Below the pieces are notes generated by a model. That model searched no databases, was not told where the DNA came from, and worked only from the letters and a program-made list of their open reading frames with translations. 64,000 bases of DNA from NCBI GenBank assembly GCA_033032865.1, contig JAWHQI010000304.1:2269001-2333000 (forward strand), in the 5' to 3' direction. Shown in pieces: positions 44,134-54,546 of this stretch (within the stretch, counting starts at the first letter, position 1; each line of letters opens with the position of its first letter). The position numbers and the translations under genes were made by a program. Source of the DNA: Dactylorhiza incarnata. Its lineage: Eukaryota; Streptophyta; Magnoliopsida; Asparagales; Orchidaceae.

Positions 44134-44752
44134 AGAGGTGAGATCTCTACTCTTGCTCTTACCTCTCCCTATGGGCTCGGTGTAGAGAATGTCAGCTCGT
44201 GAAGAAGAGTCTGATATCCCTTGAGACTTCCTTCTCACTTCTTCATTCAGGATGCCACTTTTGACAATCTCCATTGTAATGATGCCCTCGAGAGAGGAGT
44301 TCATCAGAGAGACTCTGACCATCTCCCAAGAGCCTGGAAGAGGCTTCAACAACCACAATGCGTTGACCTCGTCCTCGAAGGTCACCTTCATAGCAGTGAG
44401 ACGGTCAATGATTCCCTGGAACTCGTTAACATGACCCAGGATAGGGGATCCCTCTTTGTATCTGAACTGCCCCAGCTTCTTCAGTAGATATAGCTTGTTG
44501 ATGCTAGTACTCTTGGCATACAATGTTTCCAAGGTCTTCTAGAGGATTTTCGTGTCAACAATACTCGCGGCACGATTGTAGACGTTCAGTTCCACGAACC
44601 GTCTGATGAATCCACAACTTTCGGTGCTCCACCTTCCACTTATTTGGACTCATGTCTTTAGGCATGTCATCCCTTGACGTAGATGAGATCTTCCATCAGT
44701 AAGTGTCACTAATTGTGATTTGCGCCGTTTAATTTCACCATTTGCTCGGAAC
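44134..44752 (-). pseudogene. Copia-2 gag, N-terminal part
   Basis: The minus strand encodes ELNVYNRAASIVDTK, stop, then METLYAKSTSINKLYLLKKL, FRYKEGSPILGHVNEFQGII, VNALWLLKPLPGSWEMVRVS and GIITMEIV. This is a UBN2-type gag of the Tnt1/Tork kind. It ends at GRGKSKSRD, just ahead of where a zinc knuckle should be, and runs into the truncated LTR. Confidence 0.88.
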
Positions 44753-44755
44753 ATG

Positions 44756-44767
44756 TCTCTGATACCA
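44756..44767 (-). other. Copia-2 primer-binding site
   Basis: The minus strand reads TGGTATCAGAGA two bases after the 5' LTR end, initiator tRNA-Met type. Confidence 0.92.
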
Positions 44768-44769
44768 CT

Positions 44770-45581
44770 TGTTTGGCTAGAGAGCAGGCAAGCCCGACCA
44801 AAACACCTGCAAATTAGTTCGAGAAAGTATCTGCACGATCGCTTTGCGATCTGCCGATACACAACCAAAACACATCACAGAATAACAACAATATAAGTGA
44901 CACATAGATTTAACGTGAAAACTCAATAGGGTAAAAACCGCGAGACGATCGGAGTCCAACCGAAAAGTCGTCACTAAGAATGTGTAAAATAAATAGGCAA
45001 TTACAAGGCTTTCCCTCCTCGATCCACACAGGATCTTCACCAACTTCGCACCACATAATAATACACAATAAACAAATAGCAGAAAAAATGCAAGTTACTG
45101 ACACTGGCGGACGAGACAGATTACACAAATCCTCTCCAAGATGTATCTTTGAATCCTTGCTCAAGTCTGCTTCAGATCCAATCCGTGTAGGCGAAGTATT
45201 CCTCGTCAACGTCGCAGAGACGTCCGAAAGCTCTCCCCAAACTAAGACGCTTGTCACAAAGGCCTATATAAAAACTCTTTCAATGCTTGAGATTTAGGAG
45301 AAGTGGATACCTTACCCCTCCTCCTTCATGCCTATTTATAAGGCCAAAATCAAGGGGGTAGAGGTGGTAGATGACTGTGTGTTATGAAGCTTCCCTCGGT
45401 CAAAAGCACATGCCATGAAGCTTATTATGGGCACTTTCCTAGAAGCTTCCTTCAAGAGCACATGTTGATTTCATATTCAAAAACAGCTACCCTTTTTTAC
45501 ATTTGACATGAAACACGTGCTTGAAAAGCATGGTCAAAAGGTGGCTACCATTTGCACACTTAGGAGAAAATTATCTCATCA
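44770..45581 (-). repeat. Copia-2 5' LTR
   Basis: 812 bp, TG..CA, the partner of 32189-32988, followed by CATTC at 45582-45586. Its outer end faces the DOMON/cytochrome b561 gene. Confidence 0.92.
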
Positions 45582-45586
45582 CATTC

Positions 45587-45850
45587 GTCTGTCTGTACCA
45601 AAAGATCGACGCGCTCCCGCTCGCTATAGTGCCTTAGCCGCCAAGCCATTGTCGCCTCCGCCACCGCCATCGTCGCCGCCACCAACTTCATCGTCGTCGC
45701 CGTCAACTTCATCGTCGTCGCCGCCAACTCCAACGGCATCGGGGCATCCGCCAACGCCATCGCCATCGCCGCCAACTCCAATGCCATCGTCGCCTCCGCC
45801 AACGCCATCGTCGCCGCCACCAACGTCATCGTCGTCGCCACCAACGCCAA
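45587..45850 (-). pseudogene. N-terminal part of the unidentified host-like frame
   Basis: An ATG at 45850 opens a minus-strand frame with a low-complexity Ala/Met/Thr/Leu-rich repeat (MALVATTMTLVAATM), then WRLRHYSERERVDLLVQTDE, where Copia-2 entered. Beyond Copia-2 the same frame resumes at 32188 as LIEIIECLQDKG after one stop. The repeat is written in near-triplet GTTGGCGGCGACGATG units, so part of this frame could be chance. It is head to head with the cytochrome b561 gene, about 320 bp apart. Confidence 0.35.
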
Positions 45851-45852
45851 TT
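45640..45852. repeat. GC-rich trinucleotide-type low-complexity tract
   Basis: Variable copies of tcgtcgccgccaac and ccgccaacgccatcg words in near-tandem array. It reads as Pro/Ser/Thr repeats on + and Ala/Met/Leu repeats on -. Confidence 0.8.
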
Positions 45853-46119
45853 TGATTTGACATTAAAAGTTTCGATCTGACATTAACAATCTCGGTCTCT
45901 CATTAATCATGAGATGTCAGTAGTGCCCATATTACCGCACTATAAAATTTGACTGCAAATAAAATTTATGTACGTGCACTTAACATTTGTGTGGACATCG
46001 GATAAAATAAAAATAAAAGTTCATATAACTTTGCTCTATTTTTAAGCCACACACTTTCTTTCTTAACTTGAAAGCCAAGTTTAATTAAGCATGCAGCAGC
46101 TTCTCCCCGCTCAGCTTCA

Positions 46120-46130
46120 TATATTTAACG
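46120..46130 (+). promoter_or_regulatory. TATA-like element of the cytochrome b561 gene
   Basis: tcatatatttaac lies about 40-50 bp upstream of ATG 46169. Transcription starting about 30 bp downstream would exclude ATG 46091, which supports the later start. Confidence 0.5.
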
Positions 46131-46168
46131 GCAACTTCACACTATCCAGTACTCTTATCTACTCAGGC

Positions 46169-47425
46169 ATGCACATCGCCGCTGCCACCATGCTCCTCCT
46201 CCTCCTCCTCCTTGCTTCCTCAGTCACCACCACCACCTCTGCATCCGGCCGATGCACGGCGGCGGACACCGCAAAAACGATGTACGCAAATTGCCTGACA
46301 CTCCCGACCCAGGACGCCTCCCTCGCTTGGACCTACCACCCCCATAACGCCACCGTCGACCTCTCCTTCACCGGCAGCTTCATCTCCCCTTCCGGCTGGG
46401 TTGGTTTCGGCATCAACCCCGACTCCCCCTCCATGTCCGGCGCCAGCACACTCATCTCCTTCGCCGACCCGACCTCCGGAACCCTCCTCCTCCTCCCCTT
46501 CTTTCTCGACCAGTCCGTCAAGCTCCAGCGCTCCCCTCTGATCCACTCCCGTTCCCTCGCCGGTCTCCCCCTCCTCTCCTCCTCCGCCTCCCTCCTCCGC
46601 TCACCATCCGTCCGTACCTCCGCCGCCGTCAGCATCCTCGCCACCATCCGCCTCTCCCACAACCATACCCGACTCCATCTCGTCTGGAACCGCGGCCTCT
46701 ACGTGCAGGGCTACTCCCCGACCATCCACCCCACCGCCGCAACAGACCTCGCCTCGCGCACCACCGTCAACCTCCTCTCATCCGCCGCCGACGTCGCGTC
46801 GGTGGCAACGCTTCCCGGATGGTTTCGAGCGGCGCACGGCGCGATCAACGCGGCGTCGTGGGGGTTCTGCATTCCGTTGGGGGCGATGGCTGCGCGGTAT
46901 TTGAGGCAGTGGCCGGAAGTGGGTCCGACGTGGTTCTACCTTCATGCGGCGGTGCAGATGGTCGGGGTGGTGGCGGGGACGGTGGGGTTTGGGATGGGGG
47001 TGGCGATGGGTGTCGGGGGGCATGCGATACATAGGGGCCTGGGGATAGCGGCGGTCACTGCGGGGGGATTGCAGGCCGCGGCGGTGTTGTTTAGGCCGGG
47101 GACGACGCACCGGTACCGGAAGTATTGGAAGTCTTACCACCACCTGGTTGGATACGGGCTGGTGGTGGTGGCGGTGGTGAACGTGTTTCAGGGGATGGAG
47201 GTGATGGGTTTGGCAAGGTCGTATGCGAAGCTGGCGTACTGCTTGGCGCTGGCGACGCTGGCGGGGGCCTGCGTCGCGCTTGAGGCTAATGCTTGGGTGG
47301 TTTTCTGCCGGAACGCGGAGGAAGAGAAGATCAAGAGGGAGGAGGGTGGGCGGCGGAGGGAAACCGGAGGAGATGCCGGCAGAGGAGGCCTAGCTTCGGC
47401 GGCGAAGGGATCTAGGTTCGTTTAG
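46169..47425 (+). CDS. DOMON and cytochrome b561 domain protein
   Basis: A single-exon, intact host gene. From ATG 46169 it encodes 418 residues. A hydrophobic signal peptide (MLLLLLLLASSV) leads to a secreted/lumenal DOMON domain with GWVGFGINPDS and WNRGLYV. A cytochrome b561 core follows with five likely membrane helices and conserved His in AAHGAIN, FYLHAAVQ, HAIHRGLG and KSYHHLVGYG, the four residues that would bind two b hemes. The tail is basic and cytosolic. Such plant proteins pass electrons, usually from ascorbate, across the plasma membrane. Upstream ATG 46091 is possible (444 aa), as is ATG 46190 with the strongest Kozak context. Codons are very GC-rich in the first half. Confidence 0.92.
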   Translation: MHIAAATMLLLLLLLASSVTTTTSASGRCTAADTAKTMYANCLTLPTQDASLAWTYHPHNATVDLSFTGSFISPSGWVGFGINPDSPSMSGASTLISFADPTSGTLLLLPFFLDQSVKLQRSPLIHSRSLAGLPLLSSSASLLRSPSVRTSAAVSILATIRLSHNHTRLHLVWNRGLYVQGYSPTIHPTAATDLASRTTVNLLSSAADVASVATLPGWFRAAHGAINAASWGFCIPLGAMAARYLRQWPEVGPTWFYLHAAVQMVGVVAGTVGFGMGVAMGVGGHAIHRGLGIAAVTAGGLQAAAVLFRPGTTHRYRKYWKSYHHLVGYGLVVVAVVNVFQGMEVMGLARSYAKLAYCLALATLAGACVALEANAWVVFCRNAEEEKIKREEGGRRRETGGDAGRGGLASAAKGSRFV

Positions 47426-47895
47426 TTGGACTGATCAGAAAAGAGCAATCTTAATAGCACTGTCTAATTATAATAGCACTCGCATCTGGCTATTAGCACC
47501 CCGATTGAAAAAAATATTTGAAAACTAATCAATGCTATAGCATTGATCTAACAAACGGTCTGATTTTTATTTTTCAATTTGAATTTGTTTTATATTAAGA
47601 AGGTAGAAGTAATACCTGATTTGGCTGATTATGACTTTATTTTTTATTATGATTTTATTTATACTTATCTATATTAGACAATGGACTGCGAAAAGCATAA
47701 TTAAACTGCTTGAATAATAGCATTGTCGTACATTCTCACTCCAAATTGTGCACATTACTGATTTATAATATATACATTAAATATGTTAGATTAATTATAA
47801 ATTTTCATTGATATTATATATTTACATTAATTATATTCTAGTATTTTAATTATGTTACTATACTATGATCAATAATTTCTTTACTTATATTTATA
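47426..47895. other. 3' flank of the cytochrome b561 gene, AT-rich
   Basis: I see nothing beyond AT-rich sequence, likely 3' UTR and intergenic. Confidence 0.5.
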
Positions 47896-48217
47896 CGAGC
47901 GATAGGCACGGGGCTCCGCCCCTATGGCCAACCGTGGCAGTACATCAACTGCAATAGTGCATGGGGGCCCTCGTGCCCCGCGCGACATTATCCCGGCCAC
48001 GACATTTCCCCGTCCTGACGGCGCACCCGCCACTCGCAAACTACTGAGTGTTATACTCCGCTCATTACTCATTTTTGCAGTGTGCACAGAGATTTGCAAG
48101 CGGCGGGAAGAACACATTTTCATTTAAAATAAAAGAAAAAACACAAATTTTAAATAAAATCGGAAAGCGAATGTCTAACCAAATGATGTTTTTCCCTTTT
48201 ATATAAGATAAGATAGA
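47896..48217 (-). mobile_element. Small Helitron-like element (322 bp)
   Basis: On the minus strand it begins TCTATCTTATCTTATATAAA, like plant Helitron 5' ends. It ends with a GC hairpin (ggggc gga gcccc) followed by gtgcctatcgCTCG. The flanking bases are A on the left and T on the right, as expected for insertion into an AT dinucleotide. The terminal CTCG departs from the canonical CTRR. The same ends occur in the element at 57255-58460. Confidence 0.55.
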
Positions 48218-48480
48218 TTTAAAGAGTGACCGTGCATGAAGGGCCGTGCGGGCGGCGACAAAGCGAACTCGAACTGCGGCCACCCCACCCCTGCCAACTC
48301 CGCCCAGATCTAACCGGTAGGAAATGTTGTCCGACCAACAACAAATTAATGGTGATATGAGTGACCAAAACTGCAAGATTATATTTGTCGGCATTAAAAA
48401 ATACAATTAGCAAAATTCTCACTTTACCCTTTCAAAAATTAGAAAATTGACCAACCCTTCTCAATTAAAGTGGTTGGATG
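48218..48480. other. Intergenic, nothing recognised
   Basis: No supported feature. Confidence 0.4.
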
Positions 48481-48597
48481 TTGCTATACCCGGACCGAAA
48501 AATGCTGGGCCTTTTAGCTGGGCCCTAGCCAGCCGGAGCTAACCACCAGCCGAGCTACCAGGCCCAGGCCCAGTAATGGGCCTGGTTGGGTAGCAAC
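48481..48597. repeat. Small inverted-repeat element (MITE-like)
   Basis: Ends gttgctataccc and gggtagcaac are imperfect inverted repeats around a core rich in gggcc/ggccc words. It is about 115 bp and non-coding. The target duplication is unclear. Confidence 0.4.
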
Positions 48598-48642
48598 GGG
48601 AAAATGTGGCCTAGTGAGGTTTCCTAAACTTTGCACGGGCCT

Positions 48643-49200
48643 TGTTCACTTTTTGACGCGCAAACTTAAGCATTTTGTGCACCTCTATTCGTGAGACCAT
48701 AATTTTTTCTTTTTTTGAGTCATGTTATATGCAAGCCAGTTTGGGTTGTATGCAGTCTAAGGATATATGCAGGTCAAACTAAAAACTCATAGGAGCTTGT
48801 GAACCCGTTCAGAAATTGGTCTGCATATAGTCATTTTCAAATTGCATCGCCTGGACATAGCCAAAGTGGGACTGCATATAGATATTGGTTTTTTTCATGT
48901 AAAAACTCTGTCGTTGGTTATTGTTCATTTTTTGACGCGCAAACTTGAGCATTTTGTGCACCTCTATTCGTGAGACCACAAATTTTCTTTTTGGGGGGTC
49001 ATGTTATATGCAGGGCAATTTTGGTTGTATGCAGTCCAAGGATATATGCAGCCAAAGTAAAAACTCATAGGAACTTGTGAACTCGTTCAGAAATTGGTCT
49101 GCATATAGTCATTTTCAAATTGCATGACATGCACATAGCCAAAGTGCGACTGCATATAGTTATTGCTCTTTTTTTTCATGTAAAAACTCTGTCGTTAGCT
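48643..49200. repeat. Tandem duplication, two units of about 278 bp
   Basis: Unit 1 (48643-48920) and unit 2 (48921-49200) both start ttgttca, then ttttgacgcgcaaactt, and end catgtaaaaactctgtcgtt. Each contains several copies of tatatgcag/ctgcatata. They differ by scattered substitutions. I see no coding potential. Confidence 0.85.
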
Positions 49201-50140
49201 TACTTTGGACTGTGTGCGTCGGATTGACTTTCATGCTAAGACGACTTGTATCTATCGAACCGTAAATGTGTTAATAGCAAATATTAGTATATATTTAGGA
49301 TTACTTTTATTTCTTTGTGCCATGGTGCACTTTCTTTATCTTTATGGGGTTCGGTTGCCTTAGGTTTTCTACTCATAATTGCCCTAGATTTTCTCAACTT
49401 AGTTCACCATTATGTATAGGTGAAGTAATCTGGAAATTTTATATTTAACAAATGGCAAAATCCTACCCTAATACCACAATTTTATCCTAAATTTGTAGTA
49501 AATTTTTGTACTTTTTTTTTAATATTAGGCACAGACTTTACACCTAATTTAAAATAGGTTCTAGATCGTTAGGTATTTGACAGTTTGGCATGATCTGTTA
49601 ACTTATAAATTAGGATATTTATTTAATTTAAGGTATTAATCCATGTGTGAATAGAGTAATAGGAGTAACTTGATAGGGTTTCAGTCTTCGAAGAATAAGA
49701 GAAATAGATATTCAATTGGGATAGAATGTACTATCGCGACCGGTGGGCGGTAGTACTGTCGTGATCGGTGGCGGTGGTACGATCATGATTGGAGTATTGT
49801 TGTGACTGGTGGGACTATTGCGAATTTGCGACCGCTTGAGAGAGATTTTGTGCACTGTTACTCGTATAATATAGATAAGAGTATTCATTTTGATGTAATT
49901 GTACAGCAGCACCATAAGTGAATCCTCCTTATGCTATATGCAGACCGCTAATTGTAGCGTACAAACTGCAAAACCATGTTTCGTCGCACACATTTTGAAG
50001 GATATTGAGTACTAAATGTGAACATTGTTGCCGTACAAACTCACGGATCGAAAACCCGAGCACCACTGCTAATTTTTAATAAAATTTATAAACTAACAAT
50101 AAAATTTATCGGGTATAATATATTAAAATTGTATTTATGT
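49201..50140. other. Intergenic, nothing firmly recognised
   Basis: AT-rich sequence with a short degenerate repeat of cggtggcggta/cgatcatgattgg words near 49730-49810. No gene. Confidence 0.4.
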
Positions 50141-50144
50141 GTGG

Positions 50145-50200
50145 TCTGGCGTTCACGAACGACGTTTCATAACCGCCACCGCCGTGCCAAACAGGTCTTT
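50145..50200 (-). mobile_element. Fragment of the 31554-type MITE
   Basis: The minus strand reads ctgtttggcacggcggtggc then ggttatgaa, close to one arm of the MITE at 31554 (ccgtttggcacgatggtggc, ggtcgtgaa). No second arm is seen nearby, so this is a fragment. Confidence 0.45.
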
Positions 50201-50866
50201 CCGAAAACAATGAAATAAGAGTAACATTTTCACACCCTGTAGCATCGCATGTAGGAAGATCCAAAACAAGACCTAGCCCGGCCCGATGGTATATTGTACC
50301 ACACCTGACCTAGAACGCATGCGCGCCCTAGCGTGGGTCGCGATACATGAGCTTGGGTGTCGGCCACTCATCGCTGCCACTGCCGATCTATCATTCCCGA
50401 TCTCATGGCCGTTCGAGGATCGACATTAAAGCACCCGAAGACCTCGGTGACCCTTCACCACCACTGGCAACCTCATCTTCTTCCTATATATGGAGCTTCT
50501 CATATATGGCCATTAATTGATAGCAGCTTGATTCGAAGAATTTCTATCGGATATTTTTCCTTCTTAATGAAATCCAAATCCGTAAGCGGTGTTAGAATAA
50601 TCCCCTCAGAAATCACACAAGACAGGGGCATTAATCGTCGAATTCCATGGAGTTTAGGTAGGGCCGAATCCGTCCAAGTAAGGCCATAGTGGCAGAGATC
50701 CGACAATAGGATCAACGAAGCATCATAACTTTGGCCCCGCGGAGATCAAGCTTCTATGAAATTTTCGGTGCGATCAAAAAAATTCCAATTTTCAGCAATG
50801 CGAACACACCACAGACTGCAGCCCCAGCTTAGCCAAGTCTGCCCAGATCTAATCTGGAGGCAAGTC
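50201..50866. other. Intergenic, nothing recognised
   Basis: Mixed-composition sequence with one open frame at 50357-50689 that I could not link to any family. Confidence 0.4.
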
Positions 50867-52010
50867 TTGTAGGAAATTTTCCGTTAGGTGGACTCGATTC
50901 ATCGAGACGTACCGATAAAGTCGTACGCAAAAATTAGAATCTATTCTGACTCCTACGAGCGTGTGTTAATTCAGTCGCGCGAACGGTCGAAGCCTGTGAT
51001 AGGTGGGTCAGATCGTCTCGTAAATTAAGAATGCGAACACGGTCTCATCCTTGGCATACGAACGGCTATGATAATTAAATCTCAATTAATTTTAATGGGA
51101 TTTAATTTATATGGTTTTAAATTGGAGAGTCATGAGGATTAATTAGCCTCATTTTTAGTAACTCCTGTTGGCTTCCCTATTAAAGCCCAATAAAATCAAT
51201 TTCATTCCCGTCTGATGAACAAGGGCTGAAATCCGTCGTTTAGGGTTTTGTCGAAAAGAAGCTCGATCTCCTTCAAAAGTGCCACACCTGCAGACCTTCC
51301 TGGGGTTTTCGATTTGGAGAGTTCAGGAGGAAGAAAATCCATCCCCATTCAGTTTTCCTTCTTCTTCGTTTTGGTTTGGATACACTCCTTGATCGGAAAA
51401 GAAGGAACCTCCTTTTTCCTCTCGGTGAAATAAGGAAGATCGCAGATCTACTCGGGTTTTTTTTTCCCTTCTTGGTTACGGCTCCTACAAAACTGATGCC
51501 CTGTTTTGATCTCCTACTTCAGTTTTTTCTCAAGAAGAAGAAGCCAGTCCTAGGAGGAGGTGAAGAACGGCGATAAATTTCAGATCTGGCTCCGGCGATA
51601 TCATCTCTTCATTTTCCGGCGCTGGTGTGTGGAGTGGATTAATTCCAGGCTAACATCGGATCAACTCGAGAAATCTCCACTTACCTGAAGAAGAAACACA
51701 TCAACATCACCTACATCCAAAGTGTTTCTTCTTCGATTTGACAAGACCAAGGTATACAGTGATTTACTAATAATTTATAGATCTAAATCTATATATTTTC
51801 CTGATGATAATCTCAGGTTTGATTCTCAATTTATAAAGATGGATTGATTAATATTGTTTCATAAAAGCCAATGAATTCACGCCATATATTCATGAATCAA
51901 ATCGATATCTCGTACGCTATTATGTTGCGGTGTGCTCGTTCCAGTTGACATGTCCGTAGAACTGCAACACTTCATATTGATTTAGAACATTAACACATCA
52001 TTGCTTTTCT
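50867..52010 (+). repeat. Candidate 5' LTR of Copia-4
   Basis: A possible LTR start TGTAGGAAATTTTCC near 50868. TGGTATCGGATCAA at about 52010 resembles a decayed initiator-Met primer-binding site. The stretch has typical non-coding LTR character and is followed by a leader with cccaaaggtggt words seen in copia leaders. No second LTR is visible, so both ends are tentative. Confidence 0.3.
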
Positions 52011-53160
52011 GGTATCGGATCAAGTGGTACCTTGAAACTACGAATGGTATAATTAAATTTCCGCACTTCAGTATAAACCATTTGCTAAAGTTCAACTTCG
52101 CTGTCTGTTCTTAAATTTTAATTGATTAATTAGAAGTATTTAATCCTGCATTTTGTTACTCCAATAGAGACTAGTAGATTTTGAATAAGATGATCCTGCA
52201 TATGTATAGTCGCTATATCCAGTAATTAGTGTTGTCATAAATTTTTCGATAATACTGATTAGCGTAGAGGCACCTATATTTACTAACAGTTGGTAGCAGA
52301 GAGAACTTATTTCAATTCTATTAGTCTCATTAATTATTTGGAGTGCGATTAATTTCTAATTAATTACATAAAGAACACCAAATTAGAAAACTCATTTAGT
52401 TTGAGAGAAATAAAATAAGGAGCTGTTTTCTAAAAGTGCATTCATTGAAACAGTTCAAGACAGTCGTCGTGTCTCTTTAAGGCGATTAAGTGTCCACACG
52501 TCATTAATATAAGAACACGACATTCATCTTAGAGCAATATTCAGATATCCCGGTGTGAAAGGGTCTTATAGGTTGATAAGATCTGTAGCTGTCAAAGTGG
52601 CCGTTTCGAGTCAGCCTATAAGATTACGGTTTCACATGTTTTAGGGATTTCTCTGAGACTAGTGCGCAATCATTCATCCAAAGGTGGTGTTTGCGCAATA
52701 GGTTCAGAGGGATACACTCGGACATTTGGACGGTAGTGCGGGGCTCTAGTAATCTATTCGCCCAAAGGTGGTAGATCTACGAAAAGCTCAAGCATAACTG
52801 TTGCTCGTTCGTGTGTGGAGAATTACTAATTGCGTGACGCGTAGTCTGCCCAAAGGTGTTGCCCGCTGACGTGCCTGGATTCTCCGTTTAGTGTGCTATT
52901 TAGGGTTTTTAGCCACTGTTGCTCTATTTGTCAAATTCATTTTTATTTTTTCTCTTTTTAGTCACTTTCATCGTCCATAAAAATATTAGACGACCATCAA
53001 ATAATTCATTGAGTCGAACTTCGAAAATTCTATATTCGACATTAAGTCTGCACCACATAAGGTAGATACAGAAATGGCCATGAATACCAACTAGCATGCA
53101 GCTCTTACATCGACCGTCACTCAAGTTGATAGAGATCGCAATGATCTCATTGCCCGATGT
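52011..53160 (+). other. Copia-4 leader and decayed gag region
   Basis: It contains three spaced copies of ccaaaggtg-g (near 52679, 52750, 52850), reminiscent of copia leader sequence. Past 52950 there are gag-like but broken frames. No ends or intact ORF. Confidence 0.35.
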
Positions 53161-54315
53161 GTTGCTAATGAAGAGAAATTAAAGAACAACGAGACTCACA
53201 CCGCAATACATATAATCAAGCCCTCATTTAAGAAGAAGTTCAAAACTCTCTATAGAGCTCATGAGGGACATGCTTCAGATACTAGGGACACTACTGAAAA
53301 GAAGCCTCTCACTTGCTTCTTCTGTAAGAAGAAGGGACACGTGAAGATGGAGTGCATAAAGTTTAGATCTTGGATTGAGCGGCGTGGTTTCACTCCTAAA
53401 GTTAGCCCTTTGACATTAGTCCTTTGTGAGTCCAATTTAATTAAAGCCCTGTCCAGTTCCTGGTGGCTTGATAGTGGAGCAACGAATCACGTTGTTTTCA
53501 CATTGCATGGATTCATTAGAAGGAGGAGGCCAAATAAGGGTGAGTGTAGACTCACGGTAGGCAACAACGCTGAAGTAGAGGTGGAGTTTATATGAGAAGT
53601 ATGTTTAGTTCTAGCTTCTGGTTATGAACTATATTTAAGAGACATTTTCTATATTCCTTCATTTAGAAGGAACTTGATTTCAATCTCCGCATTAGATAAA
53701 CTTAATTATGGCTTTAACATTCTGCGTGGTTCAATTAATATTTCTTTTGAATCATGAGTTATAAGCCAATGTTCATTATCTGGCGGATTGTATAGTTTAT
53801 GTCTAGCTCCTACAAATATTTATGCAACCTCTTTTAATGTAGAGCGCGTTGTCAGTAAAAGACCACTACTTAAGGAAAAATCATTCATGTTGTGGCATAA
53901 ACGTTTGGGCCACATTTCTAGGGAGAGAGTAGAGAGATTAATGAAGGAGAATATTCTCCCTACTCTTGACTTCAGCGACCTAGAGACATGCGTCGATTGT
54001 TGTAGAGGCAAGATGTCCAAGATTAAGAAGAAGGGCTCCACACGTAGTCTTGATTTATTAGAGGTTATTCATACGGACATTAGTGGTCCTTATTCCTCTA
54101 CCCTCTATAAGAGCACTTACTTCATTACTTTCATTGATGACTACTCCCGTTTCAGGTATTTGCACTTAACTAAGAAAAAGTTTGAATCTCTTGACAAATT
54201 CAAGATTTTCAATACTGAAGTTGAGAAACAAATAGGGAAAGTCATCAAGATTGTTAGGTCTGATAGAGGTGACGAGTATTTTGGTAGACATGATATAATT
54301 GCACAATTTTGGTAG
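53161..54315 (+). pseudogene. Copia-4 zinc knuckle, protease and integrase remnant
   Basis: A zinc knuckle CFFCKKKGHVKMEC (canonical CX2CX4HX4C) is followed by protease WWLDSGATNHV and the DIFYIPSFRRNLISIS motif. Pre-integrase has LWHKRLGHIS and CVDCCRGKM, and the integrase core FITFIDDYSR and VRSDRGDEYF. All are in one frame with stops at 53593 and about 53755. The sequence ends abruptly at 54315 inside the integrase core, in a rearranged segment. RT and RNase H are absent. Confidence 0.88.
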
Positions 54316-54415
54316 ACATGATATAGGGAAAATATAGGGAAGGGTACTATCGCGCGTGGAACTAACAATCTTGATGACTTTCCCTATTGTCCACGCGCGA
54401 CAGTACCCTTCCCTC
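54229..54415. repeat. Templated rearrangement at the end of Copia-4
   Basis: ttttggtagacatgatata is repeated at 54279 and 54308. An inverted copy of integrase sequence from about 54233-54260 (aacaatcttgatgactttcc) lies at about 54363-54387. It sits between inverted arms agggaagggtactatcgcg (54336) and its complement (about 54391-54414). The pattern indicates copying from nearby strands. Confidence 0.75.
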
Positions 54416-54546
54416 ACCCGTTGGGCTTCACCCGCCCCGACACGCACCCAGCTATTTCTTTAAAAAAATCATTTTTGTAAATTATAATTATATATATATA
54501 TATGTTTTCCCTCCGCCATCGTCGGCCTGCCCGGAGCCACCGGCAG

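Larger units (their letters stand above)
32189..45581 (-). mobile_element. Copia-2: Tork/Tnt1-like copia element hosting a nested element
   Basis: Minus orientation. The LTRs (32189-32988, 800 bp; 44770-45581, 812 bp) have TG..CA ends and a perfect CATTC duplication. The polypurine tract AAAAGAGAGAGA is next to the left LTR and the primer-binding site TGGTATCAGAGA (44756-44767) next to the right one. Gag remains near the right end, and RT with RNase H near the left. Zinc knuckle, protease and integrase are missing, probably deleted with part of the nested element at 35077-44133. The two LTRs differ far more than those of Gypsy-1 or Gypsy-2, so it is older. Confidence 0.92.

Noticed and set aside
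45508..45855. Pro/Ser-rich protein on the + strand
   Set aside because: It is a read-through of a trinucleotide-type low-complexity tract starting inside the Copia-2 LTR; no domain or conserved start.
46091..46168. Upstream ATG of the cytochrome b561 gene as start
   Set aside because: The TATA-like motif at 46120 lies downstream of it, and the extra 26 residues precede rather than form the signal peptide. Kept as an alternative.
50357..50689. Possible organelle-derived or host ORF
   Set aside because: The peptide is not recognisable to me and has no splice or promoter support, so I mention it only under the spacer.
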